Origin: Gilvimarinus japonicus
GTDB lineage: Bacteria; Pseudomonadota; Gammaproteobacteria; Pseudomonadales; Cellvibrionaceae
Length of the DNA: 64,000 nt
Assembly: GCF_042847215.1 (NCBI RefSeq)
Contig: NZ_AP031500.1
Coordinates: forward strand, 682,001-746,000
Direction: 5' to 3'
Shown: in pieces, positions 53,771 to 63,314 of the stretch
Numbering within the stretch: the first letter of the stretch is position 1
How the letters are laid out: the number at the start of each line of letters is the position of its first letter
Program-made: the position numbers and the translations under genes
Notes under the pieces: generated by a model
The model's input: the letters and a program-made list of their open reading frames with translations, nothing else
Database searches by the model: none
Told to the model about the DNA's origin: nothing

Positions 53771-56626
53771 CTAGCTGTTGCGAGCTTTGGCCCGCTCGCG
53801 AGAAATCTTAAGCATTGGCGCCAAAAACTGCCCGGTGTAGGACTTTTTCACTTTGGTGATGTCTTCGGGCGTGCCGCTGGCGATGATTTGACCGCCGCCG
53901 CTGCCGCCTTCGGGGCCCAAATCAATTACCCAGTCGGCGGTTTTTACCACATCCAGGTTGTGCTCAATCACCACCACGGTGTTGCCGTGATCGCGCAGCC
54001 GCTGCAGCACTGTGAGCAGTTGTTGGATGTCGTAAAAGTGCAGGCCGGTGGTGGGCTCATCCAGAATGTACAGCGTCTGGCCGGTATCGCGTTTGGACAG
54101 CTCCTTGGCCAGCTTAACCCGCTGCGCTTCACCGCCGGATAACGTAGTGGCGGCTTGCCCGAGGCGGATGTACGAGAGGCCCACATCCATCAGGGTTTGT
54201 AGTTTTTTGGCAATGGCAGGGATGGCGTCAAAGAATTCACGGGCGTCCTCGACGGTTAGCTCCAGTACCTCATGGATATTTTTGCCTTTGTATTTCACCT
54301 CTAGGGTTTCGCGGTTGTAGCGCTTGCCCTTGCAGATGTCGCAGGGCACGAATACGTCCGGCAAAAAGTGCATCTCGACTTTGGTGACGCCGTCGCCTTG
54401 GCAGGCCTCGCAGCGGCCACCTTTGACGTTAAAGCTAAAGCGCCCGGCTTTGTAGCCACGCGAGCGGGCCTCGGGGGTACCGGCAAACAGCTCGCGCGCC
54501 GGCGTAAAAATACCGGTGTAGGTGGCCGGGTTAGAGCGCGGTGTGCGGCCGATGGGGCTCTGATCGATATCGACGCATTTATCGAACAAGCTCATGCCCT
54601 CGATGCTATCGTAAGGGGCTGGTTTGAGCGTGGTGGCCCCGTTTAGCTCCGTCGCCGCTATCGGGTGCAACGTGGCGTTAATTAACGTGGATTTGCCCGA
54701 CCCGGATACTCCTGTGACGCAGGTCATCAAACCCACCGGCAGTTCGAGGTTAACGTTTTGTAGGTTGTTGCCGCGGGCGCCACAAAGTTTGAGCATCTTA
54801 TTGCGGTCGACCGGTGTGCGCTTGGCCGGTATGGCGATTTCTTTACTGCCGCTTAAGTATTGTCCCGTAAGAGATTTTTCACTCGCGATAATATCGTCGA
54901 CCGTCCCCTGCGCAATTACCTCGCCGCCATGGACCCCGGCGCCGGGGCCAATGTCGATTACGTGGTCGGCCAGACGAATGGCATCTTCATCGTGCTCGAC
55001 CACAATCACTGTATTGCCTAAATCCCGCAGGTGGGTAAGGGTTGCCAGCAAGCGTTCGTTGTCGCGCTGATGTAAGCCAATTGAGGGCTCATCCAAAATA
55101 TACATAACCCCCACGAGCCCCGCGCCGATTTGGCTGGCTAAGCGAATGCGCTGCGCCTCGCCGCCCGACAGGGTGTCGGCACTGCGGTTTAGAGTAAGGT
55201 AGTTAAGCCCGACGTCGACCAAAAAGCTAAAACGATCGCGCAGCTCTTTTAATATTTTGTCGGCAATGCCCGCCCGCGAGCCGGTAAAGCTGAGCGCGCC
55301 AAAGTACTGGTGTGCCTCGCCCACCGGCATATCGGTAATTTGTGGCAGGGTGCGCTCATCGACAAACACATTGCGTGCTTCACGTCGCAGCCGGGCGCCC
55401 TTGCACGAAGGGCACGGTTGAGTGGAGAGGAACTTGGCCAGCTCCTCGCGCACCGCAGAGGATTCGGTGTCGCGGTAGCGTCTTTCCAGGTTGGGCACGA
55501 CCCCCTCAAAGGTGTGTTTGCGCTGAATGACATCGCCGCGTTCGTTAACATAGTTGAATGCGATGACGTCATCGCCAGAGCCGTCAAGCACCGCACGTTG
55601 TTGCTCTTTGCTCAGATCCTGCCAGGGGGTGTCGACGTCAAAGCCGTAGTGCTCGGCAATGGAGGTAAGCATATGAAAGTAGTAGATATTGCGTTTATCC
55701 CAACCGCGAATAGCCCCTTGGGCCAGAGATGCCTCGGGGAACAGCACCACCTTACTCTCATCAAAAAACTGTTTGAGGCCTAAACCGTCGCAGGTGGGGC
55801 AAGCGCCGGCGGGGTTGTTAAACGAAAACAGCCGTGGCTCCAGCTCGCTTAAGCTGTAATCACACACTGGACAAGCGTGTTTGGCCGAGAAAATACGATC
55901 TTCTTGCTGGCCGTCCATATCACTGATTCCGGCCAATCCTTCCGCTAGGTTTAGGGCGGTTTCAAACGATTCGGCTAAGCGTACTTTAAGGTCGTCGCGG
56001 ACTTTAAAACGATCGATTACCACATCTATGGTGTGTTTTTTCTTTTTGTCCAGCGCGGGAGCATCGTCTAAGTCGACCAGCAGTCCGTCGATGCGGGCAC
56101 GGATAAACCCCTCGCGTTTTAGATGTTCCAGGGTATGTAAGTGCTCACCTTTGCGGTCGCGCACGATAGGGGCGAGCAGCATAAGCTTGCTGCCTTCGGG
56201 CATGGCGAGCACGGTGTCCACCATCTCGCTAACGGTTTGGGCCGCCAGGGGCTTGCCGTGTATCGGGCAGCGCGGTTCACCCACGCGGGCGTATAGCAGG
56301 CGCAGGTAATCGTAAATCTCGGTAATTGTGCCCACGGTAGAGCGCGGGTTGTGTGAGGTGGATTTTTGTTCGATTGAGATGGCCGGGCTTAACCCCTCAA
56401 CGTGATCGACATCGGGCTTTTCCATCATCGACAGAAATTGCCGGGCGTAGGTAGAGAGCGACTCAACGTAGCGCCGCTGGCCCTCGGCGTAGAGCGTATC
56501 AAACGCCAGCGATGATTTGCCCGAGCCCGACAGACCCGTGACTACCACAAGTTTATCGCGCGGGATGTCCAGGTCGATATTTTTGAGGTTGTGAGTGCGG
56601 GCACCGCGAACGTAAATTGTATCCAA
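53771..56626 (-). CDS. uvrA: Excinuclease ABC subunit A
   Basis: A 951-residue nucleotide-excision-repair damage sensor with two ABC ATPase modules. Walker A motifs are GLSGSGKSS (about 31-39) and GVSGSGKST (about 640); ABC signatures are NRSADTLSGGEAQRIRL and GQAATTLSGGEAQRVKL. Two zinc modules are visible: CPVC...CPTC around residues 250-280 and CEAC...CDIC around 735-765. Length matches the family (940 in E. coli). I see no clear CTGT-N8-ACAG LexA box in the 173 bp upstream, so SOS control is not evident. Divergent from the YajR-type gene, as in Pseudomonas relatives. Confidence 0.98.
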   Translation of the reverse strand: MDTIYVRGARTHNLKNIDLDIPRDKLVVVTGLSGSGKSSLAFDTLYAEGQRRYVESLSTYARQFLSMMEKPDVDHVEGLSPAISIEQKSTSHNPRSTVGTITEIYDYLRLLYARVGEPRCPIHGKPLAAQTVSEMVDTVLAMPEGSKLMLLAPIVRDRKGEHLHTLEHLKREGFIRARIDGLLVDLDDAPALDKKKKHTIDVVIDRFKVRDDLKVRLAESFETALNLAEGLAGISDMDGQQEDRIFSAKHACPVCDYSLSELEPRLFSFNNPAGACPTCDGLGLKQFFDESKVVLFPEASLAQGAIRGWDKRNIYYFHMLTSIAEHYGFDVDTPWQDLSKEQQRAVLDGSGDDVIAFNYVNERGDVIQRKHTFEGVVPNLERRYRDTESSAVREELAKFLSTQPCPSCKGARLRREARNVFVDERTLPQITDMPVGEAHQYFGALSFTGSRAGIADKILKELRDRFSFLVDVGLNYLTLNRSADTLSGGEAQRIRLASQIGAGLVGVMYILDEPSIGLHQRDNERLLATLTHLRDLGNTVIVVEHDEDAIRLADHVIDIGPGAGVHGGEVIAQGTVDDIIASEKSLTGQYLSGSKEIAIPAKRTPVDRNKMLKLCGARGNNLQNVNLELPVGLMTCVTGVSGSGKSTLINATLHPIAATELNGATTLKPAPYDSIEGMSLFDKCVDIDQSPIGRTPRSNPATYTGIFTPARELFAGTPEARSRGYKAGRFSFNVKGGRCEACQGDGVTKVEMHFLPDVFVPCDICKGKRYNRETLEVKYKGKNIHEVLELTVEDAREFFDAIPAIAKKLQTLMDVGLSYIRLGQAATTLSGGEAQRVKLAKELSKRDTGQTLYILDEPTTGLHFYDIQQLLTVLQRLRDHGNTVVVIEHNLDVVKTADWVIDLGPEGGSGGGQIIASGTPEDITKVKKSYTGQFLAPMLKISRERAKARNS

Positions 56627-56799
56627 TCTATACCACCTGTTGGGGTTTGCTGGCCCCTTCGCCTAAAAACTCACCATTATACGGTATTTACGCTCGCGCG
56701 GATGGTACCCCGAGCCAGTTAGTTGCTATGCCCCAATCACAAACGCGTTTTGCTTCGCTCTGTGGTAAAATCCGCAGCTTTTAACCAACAGGGTTTTTC

Positions 56800-58164
56800 G
56801 TGTCCGAGCCTACCGCCTCATTTGAGCGCCGAGTTGTGATGGCGCTATCGTCACTCTATGCATTCCGCATGCTCGGGCTGTTTATGGTGCTGCCCGTGCT
56901 CACGCTATACGGTGATACCTACCGCGGGGCGACGCCGGCTTTGCTGGGGTTGGCTCTGGGTGCTTACGGTTTTAGTCAGGCGCTGCTGCAAATTCCTTTT
57001 GGTATGTTGTCTGATCGAATTGGCCGTAAACCGGTTATTGTGGGCGGCTTGTTGATCTTTGTGCTGGGCAGCATTGTGGCCGCTCAAGCCGACACGGTGT
57101 ACGAGTTGGTGCTGGGGCGAATCCTGCAAGGTGGTGGCGCCATCGCCAGTGCGGTCATGGCAATGGTGACGGATCTTACCGCCGATGAAAACCGTACCAA
57201 GGCCATGGCCAGTATCGGCGCTTCCATTGGGGTGTCTTTTGCGCTGGCTTTGGTCATTGGGCCTGCGCTCGCCGGAGTTGGCGGGTTAGCATTGATTTTT
57301 TGGGTGACCGCTGCGCTTGGCTTGGTGGGCGTATACGTTATTATTTATCGGGTGCCGGCCGTTAGCCATGGTGGCGGTATCGCAAGGCGGCGCGAGACCG
57401 GAGCCGTGCCGGCGCTGCTGGCCAAAACGCTGCGCAACCGGGAGCTGCTCAGGCTAGACGTCGGTATTTTTGCTCTGCACTGTGTGTTAACGGCCAGCTT
57501 TGTGGTGCTTCCCGGTGTATTGGTCGGCTCACTCGGTGTGTCGCGCGCCCATCACTGGATGATTTATCTACCCTTGCTGGCCGGCTCTTTTGTCGCGATG
57601 CTGCCTTTGATTATCATTGCCGAAAAGCGCCGCAAGATGAAGCCCGTGTTTTTAGCGGCAATCGCGCTCTTGGCGAGTGCGTTACTCTGGCTGGTGGTCA
57701 CACCGCAAACGCTGCTGTGGTGGCTGCCGGGGTTGTTTGCGTTTTTTATGGCCTTTAACTTACTCGAGGCAACGCTGCCGTCGTTGGTCAGCAAGTTGGC
57801 GCCCGCGGGCTCCAAGGGGACGGCGACGGGGATCTATTCGACCGCGCAGTTTTTGGGAGCCTTTACCGGCGGTGCTGCCGGGGGGGCGTTGCTGCAATGG
57901 CAGGGCGCTGAGGTGGTGTTGGCCGCCGGCGCTGCATTAGTGGCGTTGTGGTGGCTGATTGCCCGCTCCATGACACCGCCGCGCTATCTGGCCAGTATGC
58001 TTTTGCCGTTAAACGGCGCTGACCCGGCTGCGGTAAGCGAGAAGCTTGCGCAAGTTGTAGGCGTGGCTGAGGTGCTGGCGGTGCCGGCCGAGGGTATGGT
58101 TTATCTTAAGGTCGACTCGCAAAAAGTTAAGCGCGATCAAATACTGGCGGTAATGGTCAGCTAA
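56800..58164 (+). CDS. yajR: MFS transporter, YajR type
   Basis: A 454-residue inner-membrane major-facilitator protein with twelve predicted helices (about 1-395) and a C-terminal soluble ferredoxin-like YAM domain (about 398-454, AAVSEKLAQVVGVAEVLAVP). The length equals E. coli YajR. The motif A loop is GMLSDRIGRKPVI. It starts at GTG 56800 with AGGG upstream. The gene order uvrA / this MFS / ssb is a conserved gammaproteobacterial arrangement. The natural substrate of YajR is not known. Confidence 0.88.
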   Translation: MSEPTASFERRVVMALSSLYAFRMLGLFMVLPVLTLYGDTYRGATPALLGLALGAYGFSQALLQIPFGMLSDRIGRKPVIVGGLLIFVLGSIVAAQADTVYELVLGRILQGGGAIASAVMAMVTDLTADENRTKAMASIGASIGVSFALALVIGPALAGVGGLALIFWVTAALGLVGVYVIIYRVPAVSHGGGIARRRETGAVPALLAKTLRNRELLRLDVGIFALHCVLTASFVVLPGVLVGSLGVSRAHHWMIYLPLLAGSFVAMLPLIIIAEKRRKMKPVFLAAIALLASALLWLVVTPQTLLWWLPGLFAFFMAFNLLEATLPSLVSKLAPAGSKGTATGIYSTAQFLGAFTGGAAGGALLQWQGAEVVLAAGAALVALWWLIARSMTPPRYLASMLLPLNGADPAAVSEKLAQVVGVAEVLAVPAEGMVYLKVDSQKVKRDQILAVMVS

Positions 58165-58266
58165 ATAAGTCAACAGATGCTAAAGTATCGGACATGACAG
58201 CGAGCGGTTTACGCTATCTAATGTGCAAAAGCCGCAATAAGTTTAGACAAATTCGAGGAGATAAGT

Positions 58267-58803
58267 ATGGCATCGCGTGGTGTTAATAAGGTCATCTTAG
58301 TAGGTAACTTGGGCCAAGACCCAGAGACAAAATACATGCCCTCTGGCGGAGCCGTGACTAACATCAGCGTGGCCACCTCTGACCAATGGAAAGACAAGCA
58401 AACCGGTCAGCCACAAGAGCGCACCGAGTGGCACCGCGTGGTATTTTTTAACCGCATTGCTGAGATTGCCGGCGAGTATTTACGCAAAGGCTCTAAAGTT
58501 TATATCGAAGGTTCGCTGCGTACCCGTAAATGGCAAGGCCAAGACGGTCAGGACCGTTACACCACCGAAATCGTCTGCAGCGAGATGCAAATGCTCGACA
58601 GTCGCGGCGCCGGTGGCGATAATAACAATTACGGCCAAGATAACTACAATCAAAACCAGAACTACGGCGGCAATCAGCCCCAAGGTCAACCGCAAGCGCA
58701 GCCTCAGCAGGCGCCGCGCCAAGCACCGCCGCAACAGCAACCCCAGCAGCCGCAACAACCGGCCGGTGGGTTTGATAGCTTTGATGATGATATTCCTTTT
58801 TAG
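58267..58803 (+). CDS. ssb: Single-stranded DNA-binding protein
   Basis: 178 residues. The OB fold (about 1-112) starts MASRGVNKVILVGNLGQDPE. A Gln/Asn/Pro-rich linker (about 115-168) leads to the acidic tip FDDDIPF, which docks SSB partner proteins. GGAG upstream of the ATG; a terminator lies 50 bp after the stop. Confidence 0.98.
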   Translation: MASRGVNKVILVGNLGQDPETKYMPSGGAVTNISVATSDQWKDKQTGQPQERTEWHRVVFFNRIAEIAGEYLRKGSKVYIEGSLRTRKWQGQDGQDRYTTEIVCSEMQMLDSRGAGGDNNNYGQDNYNQNQNYGGNQPQGQPQAQPQQAPRQAPPQQQPQQPQQPAGGFDSFDDDIPF

Positions 58804-58852
58804 CGAGGAGTTAATGCAAAGTGTAATGTTTTTAGTCGAAATACTTCCTAGG

Positions 58853-58875
58853 GCCCAGCAATAGCTGGGCTTTTT
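58853..58875 (+). terminator. Rho-independent terminator of ssb
   Basis: Stem GCCCAGC / GCTGGGC, AATA loop, five T. Confidence 0.92.
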
Positions 58876-58921
58876 CTTTTTAGGACGTTAAAAGTAAAGG
58901 TAATGTTGTTGTGACGCGCTC

Positions 58922-58956
58922 GCTATAGATCCGGGTATTATCTTTGGATCTATAGC
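58922..58956. repeat. 11-bp inverted repeat past the DUF5610 gene
   Basis: GCTATAGATCC / GGATCTATAGC around a 13-nt centre, 30 bp past the stop of the minus gene. Neither side has a T run, so it is not a standard terminator. Confidence 0.8.
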
Positions 58957-58985
58957 AGGATGGCCATAGAGGAGTTGATTTGATT

Positions 58986-60113
58986 TTATGCGTCTTCTTT
59001 GGGGCTATTAGTGGTTAGAGAGTTATTCAAAAGCTCCCCAATAAAATCCGCAAAGCGTTTGCCATCGCGATTGCCCGGTGCCTCGGTGTCGGCGTATAAA
59101 CCGTTAACGATGTCCAGTAAAAGCTTATAGGGCTCGGCAAACTCGCTGGCTTTATTAAACGCTTCTTGGGCGTCTTTAATAAATTGCCCCACAGGTTGTA
59201 AGCGTTGTTGTAGGCCGTTAGGTGCGGCGGCCTCTTTACCGTAGGCGCTGCTGGCGCGCTGAATATCAACCCGGGTTAGGTTGAGGGCAAAGCCTTCAAT
59301 TTGGCTTTGATCGTAACCGAGCGCTAGGGCTGATTCGAAGGCGCCAGAAATATCGCCGGTAAAGAAAGAGTCGGCAAGCGAATTAACTTGTTGCAACAGC
59401 TCGTCAATGGCCGCTCGCTCAGATTCGTTTAGCTCGCCGGTGATGTTGAGGCTGTAACTGACGCTTGAACTCGATGCGCTAGAGCTGCTGCCGTCTTCGG
59501 CGCGCCAAAATTGCGTTTCACCGTGGCTGGCATTGGCCTGAATACTCACTTTGTCGCCTTCGCCCGTGAGGAGCTCAAAGCGAAAGCTTTGTGCCGAGGC
59601 GTATTCATAGCTTGTGCGACTCGCTGAGGCGCTGGGGCTGAGTTGCGTGGTTTTGGGCGGGGCGGCATCGTCGAGTGATCGGCCCAAGTGCTCTTGTGCC
59701 AACTGGTCGATACCGTTGGTGACTAAATCGTAAGTCTTGCCGATTGACGCGCTCACCTGATCGTCCAGTAAGCTTAACGCTTCTAAGCGGTCACGGGCCT
59801 GATTAAAGCCCTTGTTAAAGCCCGATAGTCCAGCTTGTAGGCGCGACTCTAGCTCTTCGTCGGTTGCACCGTCCGCCACATCGCGCTCTATTTGGCGCTG
59901 GATAAAGCCTAAAATATTGCCGGCTGCCTGCTCGGCGGTTAGCGGTTTAAACTTACCGACCTCGGGCACGCCAATTTGCTCGGCCGCTTTGTCACTTACC
60001 AGAGTGAGTGCCTGAGTCACTTTACTGTTGACGACGTTGGGCCGCGAATGCAGTTGGGGTGCTTGGCTGGCAGCGCGCACAGCGCTGTTTAGGTCGGTTT
60101 GGCTAGGCGACAT
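58986..60113 (-). CDS. DUF5610-like hypothetical protein
   Basis: A 375-residue protein. The start at 60113 (MSPSQTDLNSAVRAA) has GAGG upstream; the open frame's earlier ATG does not. No signal peptide. About residues 60-150 look like the DUF5610 domain, helical and acidic: LTAEQAAGNILGFIQRQIER, ADGATDEELESRLQAGLSGF. A Ser-rich central part (SSSSASSSSVSYSLNITGEL) has alternating beta pattern, followed by a mainly helical C-terminus. Proteins of this type are common in marine gammaproteobacteria and have no known function. It stands alone between inverted repeats. Confidence 0.78.
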   Translation of the reverse strand: MSPSQTDLNSAVRAASQAPQLHSRPNVVNSKVTQALTLVSDKAAEQIGVPEVGKFKPLTAEQAAGNILGFIQRQIERDVADGATDEELESRLQAGLSGFNKGFNQARDRLEALSLLDDQVSASIGKTYDLVTNGIDQLAQEHLGRSLDDAAPPKTTQLSPSASASRTSYEYASAQSFRFELLTGEGDKVSIQANASHGETQFWRAEDGSSSSASSSSVSYSLNITGELNESERAAIDELLQQVNSLADSFFTGDISGAFESALALGYDQSQIEGFALNLTRVDIQRASSAYGKEAAAPNGLQQRLQPVGQFIKDAQEAFNKASEFAEPYKLLLDIVNGLYADTEAPGNRDGKRFADFIGELLNNSLTTNSPKEDA

Positions 60114-60347
60114 GATAACCTCAAAGTTTTTAATGCTTAACGGGTTATCGGCGGGTCTGTACAATCTTTAGGTCAATTTTTAGGCTTTTATCGTCTAGTG
60201 CAGCTCGGGCAAAGTGCTCCCGGTTCTATGTGTGATATAAAGACACCTTTGGGTGTTTTTGTGGCGCCCTATATGCTTTGCAAGGCTCTTGCCTAGAAGT
60301 AGCCTAGGGCTTTTGTTACCGCTAACCCAAAACAAGTGAGATCAGAT

Positions 60348-61208
60348 TTGAAGTTGTTATTAACCGATAGCACCCATTCGTTAGGTGTCGCGCTAGAACA
60401 CGAGCTAGAGCGAGAGTCGTTTGGGCTGCTGACCCCGGCGGCAAAGGACGTTGACTGGTGTAGCCAAGAGGCGGTAGAGGCTTATATCGGGCAAGGTAAG
60501 CCGAACCTGGTGGTTAATACGTTAGGTTGGGCAGACGCGCCGAGCGATGCGGATTGCACGCTGTTGCCGCAAGCGGCCGAAACGTTGGCACACGTGTGTA
60601 AGGCTCGAGGCATTCCGATGATTCAGTTGTCGAGTTATCGGGTGTTTGGCGACGACAATAAAAGTAAGCACGCCGAGCGCGATGAGCCGGTACCCAACAG
60701 CGCTGTTGGGCGGGCGTTTTATGCTGCGGAGCAAGCCGTTACCGAGCATTTAGAGTGTGTGATTGTGCTGCGCACCAGTTGGGTGATTGGCAGTTTTGGC
60801 GACAATCACTTAACGCGGCTGCTGGCGGCCCTGCAGGCGGGAGAGACTTGGCGTCCTAACAATCGTTTGCGCGGTGCACCCACTGCGTTGTCTGATGTGG
60901 CGCGGGTTATAGTGGCGCTGATTAAGCAAATTAGTTGTGGCGCGCAATGTTGGGGTATTTACCACTACTGTAGTGGCGATGGTTGTACTGAGTTGGAGTT
61001 TGCCGAGCAGTTGGCGCAGGTTTTGGAGCAACAGGATTATCAGGGAGCGGCCCCGAGGTTTGAGGTGGTTGATGAGGCACGCCCTGATGAGCCTGTGAGT
61101 GCGGTGCTCAGTGCTCTGCGTATTCGTGGTGATTTTGGTGTGCAGGCGCGTACTTGGCGCACCACATTGGTGGCGATGGTTAAGCAGTGGTTACACGTTA
61201 ATCAGTAG
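60348..61208 (+). CDS. RmlD-like sugar-nucleotide-binding protein, degenerate
   Basis: A 286-residue Rossmann-fold protein related to dTDP-4-dehydrorhamnose reductase (RmlD). TTG 60348 (MKLLLTDSTHSLG) is preferred because GTGAG lies 7 bases upstream; GTG 60336 is the other option. The RmlD layout is visible: NLVVNTLGWADAPSDADC, IQLSSYRVFGDDNKSKHAE, VLRTSWVIGSFGDNHLTRLL. The usual GxxGxxG is reduced to TDSTHSLG, and the catalytic Tyr-x3-Lys is Tyr-x3-Gln (FYAAEQAV), so classical reductase activity is doubtful. No other dTDP-rhamnose gene is near. It may act as a binding or regulatory protein. Confidence 0.8.
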   Translation: MKLLLTDSTHSLGVALEHELERESFGLLTPAAKDVDWCSQEAVEAYIGQGKPNLVVNTLGWADAPSDADCTLLPQAAETLAHVCKARGIPMIQLSSYRVFGDDNKSKHAERDEPVPNSAVGRAFYAAEQAVTEHLECVIVLRTSWVIGSFGDNHLTRLLAALQAGETWRPNNRLRGAPTALSDVARVIVALIKQISCGAQCWGIYHYCSGDGCTELEFAEQLAQVLEQQDYQGAAPRFEVVDEARPDEPVSAVLSALRIRGDFGVQARTWRTTLVAMVKQWLHVNQ

Positions 61209-61233
61209 CGGTTGGCAGGGCTAAAGCTAAAAG

Positions 61234-61260
61234 CACTGAAGCGGCGGGGCCGCTTCAGTG
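61234..61260 (-). terminator. Terminator hairpin of fabB
   Basis: Perfect 11-bp stem CACTGAAGCGG / CCGCTTCAGTG with a 5-nt loop; on the minus strand the stem runs into CTTTT. It lies between two convergent genes. Confidence 0.75.
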
Positions 61261-61289
61261 GGTGTTGCGAGCTACTGCGAAAAGCAGGC

Positions 61290-62507
61290 TTAGTCGTCGT
61301 AACGCTGAAACACCAGTGAGGCGTTAGTACCGCCAAAACCAAAGCTGTTTGATAGCACTCGGTTTAACGTTACATCGTCCTGGCGCTCGCGCACGATAGG
61401 GACGCTGGCCGCTTCTGGGTCTAATTCTTCGACATTAGCCGAGGCGCAAATGAAGTTATTCTCCATCATCATCAGCGAGTAAATTGCCTCTTGCACGCCA
61501 GTGGCGCCTAGCGAGTGACCGGTTAACGACTTGGTTGAGCTAATGGCCGGTATTTTCTCGCCAAAGGTACTGCGTACGGCTTTTAGCTCGGCTAAGTCGC
61601 CAACGGGTGTACTGGTACCGTGGGAGTTGATGTAGTCGATGTCGCCCTCTACGGTGGCCATGGCCTGACGCATGCAGCGCTCGGCACCTTCGCCCGATGG
61701 CGCTACCATGTCATAGCCGTCCGAGGTGGCGCCATAGCCCACTAACTCGCCATAGATTTTGGCGCCGCGTGCTTTAGCGTGCTCTAGCTCTTCAAGGACT
61801 AAACAGCCACCGCCACCGGCGATCACAAAACCGTCGCGCGCGGCATCGTAGGCACGTGAAGCTTTGTGGGGGGTGTCGTTGTATTTGGTCGAGAGGGCAC
61901 CCATGGCGTCAAACAGGCACGACAGGGACCAGTGCTCTTCTTCGCCGCCGCCGGCAAATACCATATCTTGCTTGCCCATCTGGATTTGCTCCATGGCATT
62001 ACCGATACAGTGTGCGCTGGTGGCACAAGCAGACGAGATAGAGTAGTTCACCCCTTTAATTTTAAACGGTGTCGCCAAACAGGCTGAGGTGGTGCTGCCC
62101 ATGGTTTGGGTAACACGATAGGGCCCGATGCGTTTGAGCCCGCGGTTGCGCAGAACATCGGCCGCCTCAACCAGGTTTTGCGAGCCAGCGCCGCCAGAGC
62201 CCATGATAATACCGGTGCGCTCGTTAGAGTATTCGGCTTCGGTTAAGCCGGCATCTTTAATGGCTTGATCCATAGAGACGTAGGCAAAAGCCGCCGCATC
62301 GCCCATAAAACGCAACACTTTGCGGTCTATCATCTCTTTTAGGTCGAGATTGATCGAACCGGCTACGCAGGAGCGAAAGCCCATCTCTTCATAGCTAGAG
62401 TTGTATGTAATGCCAGAGCGACCGTGACGCAGGGCGTCCAGTACGGTGGATTTATCATTACCGATGCAGGAAACAATGCCCATACCGGTAACTACAACGC
62501 GTTTCAT
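61290..62507 (-). CDS. fabB: 3-oxoacyl-ACP synthase I
   Basis: A 405-residue condensing enzyme for chain extension in fatty acid synthesis, needed for the unsaturated branch. The catalytic triad is Cys161 (SISSACATSAHCIG), His296 (NSHGTSTPVGD) and His331 (KSLTGHSLGATG). The length equals the E. coli enzyme (406). AGAGGT lies before the ATG. It follows fabA by 118 bp on the same strand, the usual fabA-fabB pairing. Confidence 0.97.
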   Translation of the reverse strand: MKRVVVTGMGIVSCIGNDKSTVLDALRHGRSGITYNSSYEEMGFRSCVAGSINLDLKEMIDRKVLRFMGDAAAFAYVSMDQAIKDAGLTEAEYSNERTGIIMGSGGAGSQNLVEAADVLRNRGLKRIGPYRVTQTMGSTTSACLATPFKIKGVNYSISSACATSAHCIGNAMEQIQMGKQDMVFAGGGEEEHWSLSCLFDAMGALSTKYNDTPHKASRAYDAARDGFVIAGGGGCLVLEELEHAKARGAKIYGELVGYGATSDGYDMVAPSGEGAERCMRQAMATVEGDIDYINSHGTSTPVGDLAELKAVRSTFGEKIPAISSTKSLTGHSLGATGVQEAIYSLMMMENNFICASANVEELDPEAASVPIVRERQDDVTLNRVLSNSFGFGGTNASLVFQRYDD

Positions 62508-62625
62508 AGGCTACCTCTTAATAGTGCTCAGCCTCAGCAAGAGCGGCTACATTTTTGTCTATTATGCCACAGTGGGGCCATTTACAACTGATTCGACCGT
62601 GGTCGCTGGGCTTAGTGCCTTACTG

Positions 62626-63150
62626 TTAAAAGGAATCGGTGTTTGAGAACAGGCCGACCCGCAGGTCCTTGGCAAAATAAATATCTTTACCGTCCACCGA
62701 GACTCGGCCGTCGGCGATACCCATAATCAATTTGCGCTCAATGACGCGTTTTAGGTTGATATGATAGGTGATCTTTTTAGCGGTTGGCAGTATTTGCCCG
62801 GTAAACTTCACTTCACCGCAGCCCAGTGCACGTCCGCGCCCGGGGTTGCCTTTCCAGGCCAAAAAGAAGCCTACCAGCTGCCACATGGCGTCTAGCCCTA
62901 GGCAGCCAGGCATAACCGGATCGCCGGGAAAGTGGCAGTCGAAAAACCACAGGTCCGGGCTGATGTCCAGCTCGGCGATAATTTCGCCTTTGTTGTACTC
63001 ACCGCCAGTTTCGCTGATATGGGCAATACGGTTAAGCATAAGCATGTTGGGTATGGGTAACTGTGCATTACCTGGCCCAAACAGGCGACCGTGGCCGCAT
63101 TCGATCAGATCTTCCAGGCTGTATGAGCTCTGCTGGACATGTGAATTCAT
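62626..63150 (-). CDS. fabA: 3-hydroxydecanoyl-ACP dehydratase/isomerase
   Basis: 174 residues. It dehydrates 3-hydroxydecanoyl-ACP and isomerises the double bond, starting unsaturated fatty acids. Catalytic His73 and Asp87 are in FFDCHFPGDPVMPGCLGLDA, matching E. coli His70 and Asp84. The start at 63150 (MNSHVQQSSYSLEDL) is chosen; the open frame extends 20 codons further without conserved sequence. Only a weak AGAG site precedes it. Paired with fabB downstream. Confidence 0.96.
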   Translation of the reverse strand: MNSHVQQSSYSLEDLIECGHGRLFGPGNAQLPIPNMLMLNRIAHISETGGEYNKGEIIAELDISPDLWFFDCHFPGDPVMPGCLGLDAMWQLVGFFLAWKGNPGRGRALGCGEVKFTGQILPTAKKITYHINLKRVIERKLIMGIADGRVSVDGKDIYFAKDLRVGLFSNTDSF

Positions 63151-63314
63151 AGTGTTAACTCTGAGCAGTAAATCAAACGGGTGGGGCCATCCGAGGCCGC
63201 AAAGGGGCACATTCTACCTTGTGCCACTGGCTTGTCTAGTGTTCTGTCTGGGAATCTTATTATTTCAGGGCCCCGGCCGGTGGTGCGCCGCTGGGCCAAT
63301 CTTGGTGCTTAGGT

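Noticed and set aside
56627..56799. LexA box for uvrA
   Set aside because: CTGTGGTAAAATCCGCAG resembles one but the half-site spacing is wrong (CTG-N12-CAG).
60243..60261. Small hairpin ACACC / GGTGT followed by five T
   Set aside because: A 5-bp stem between divergent genes has no transcript to end; likely chance.
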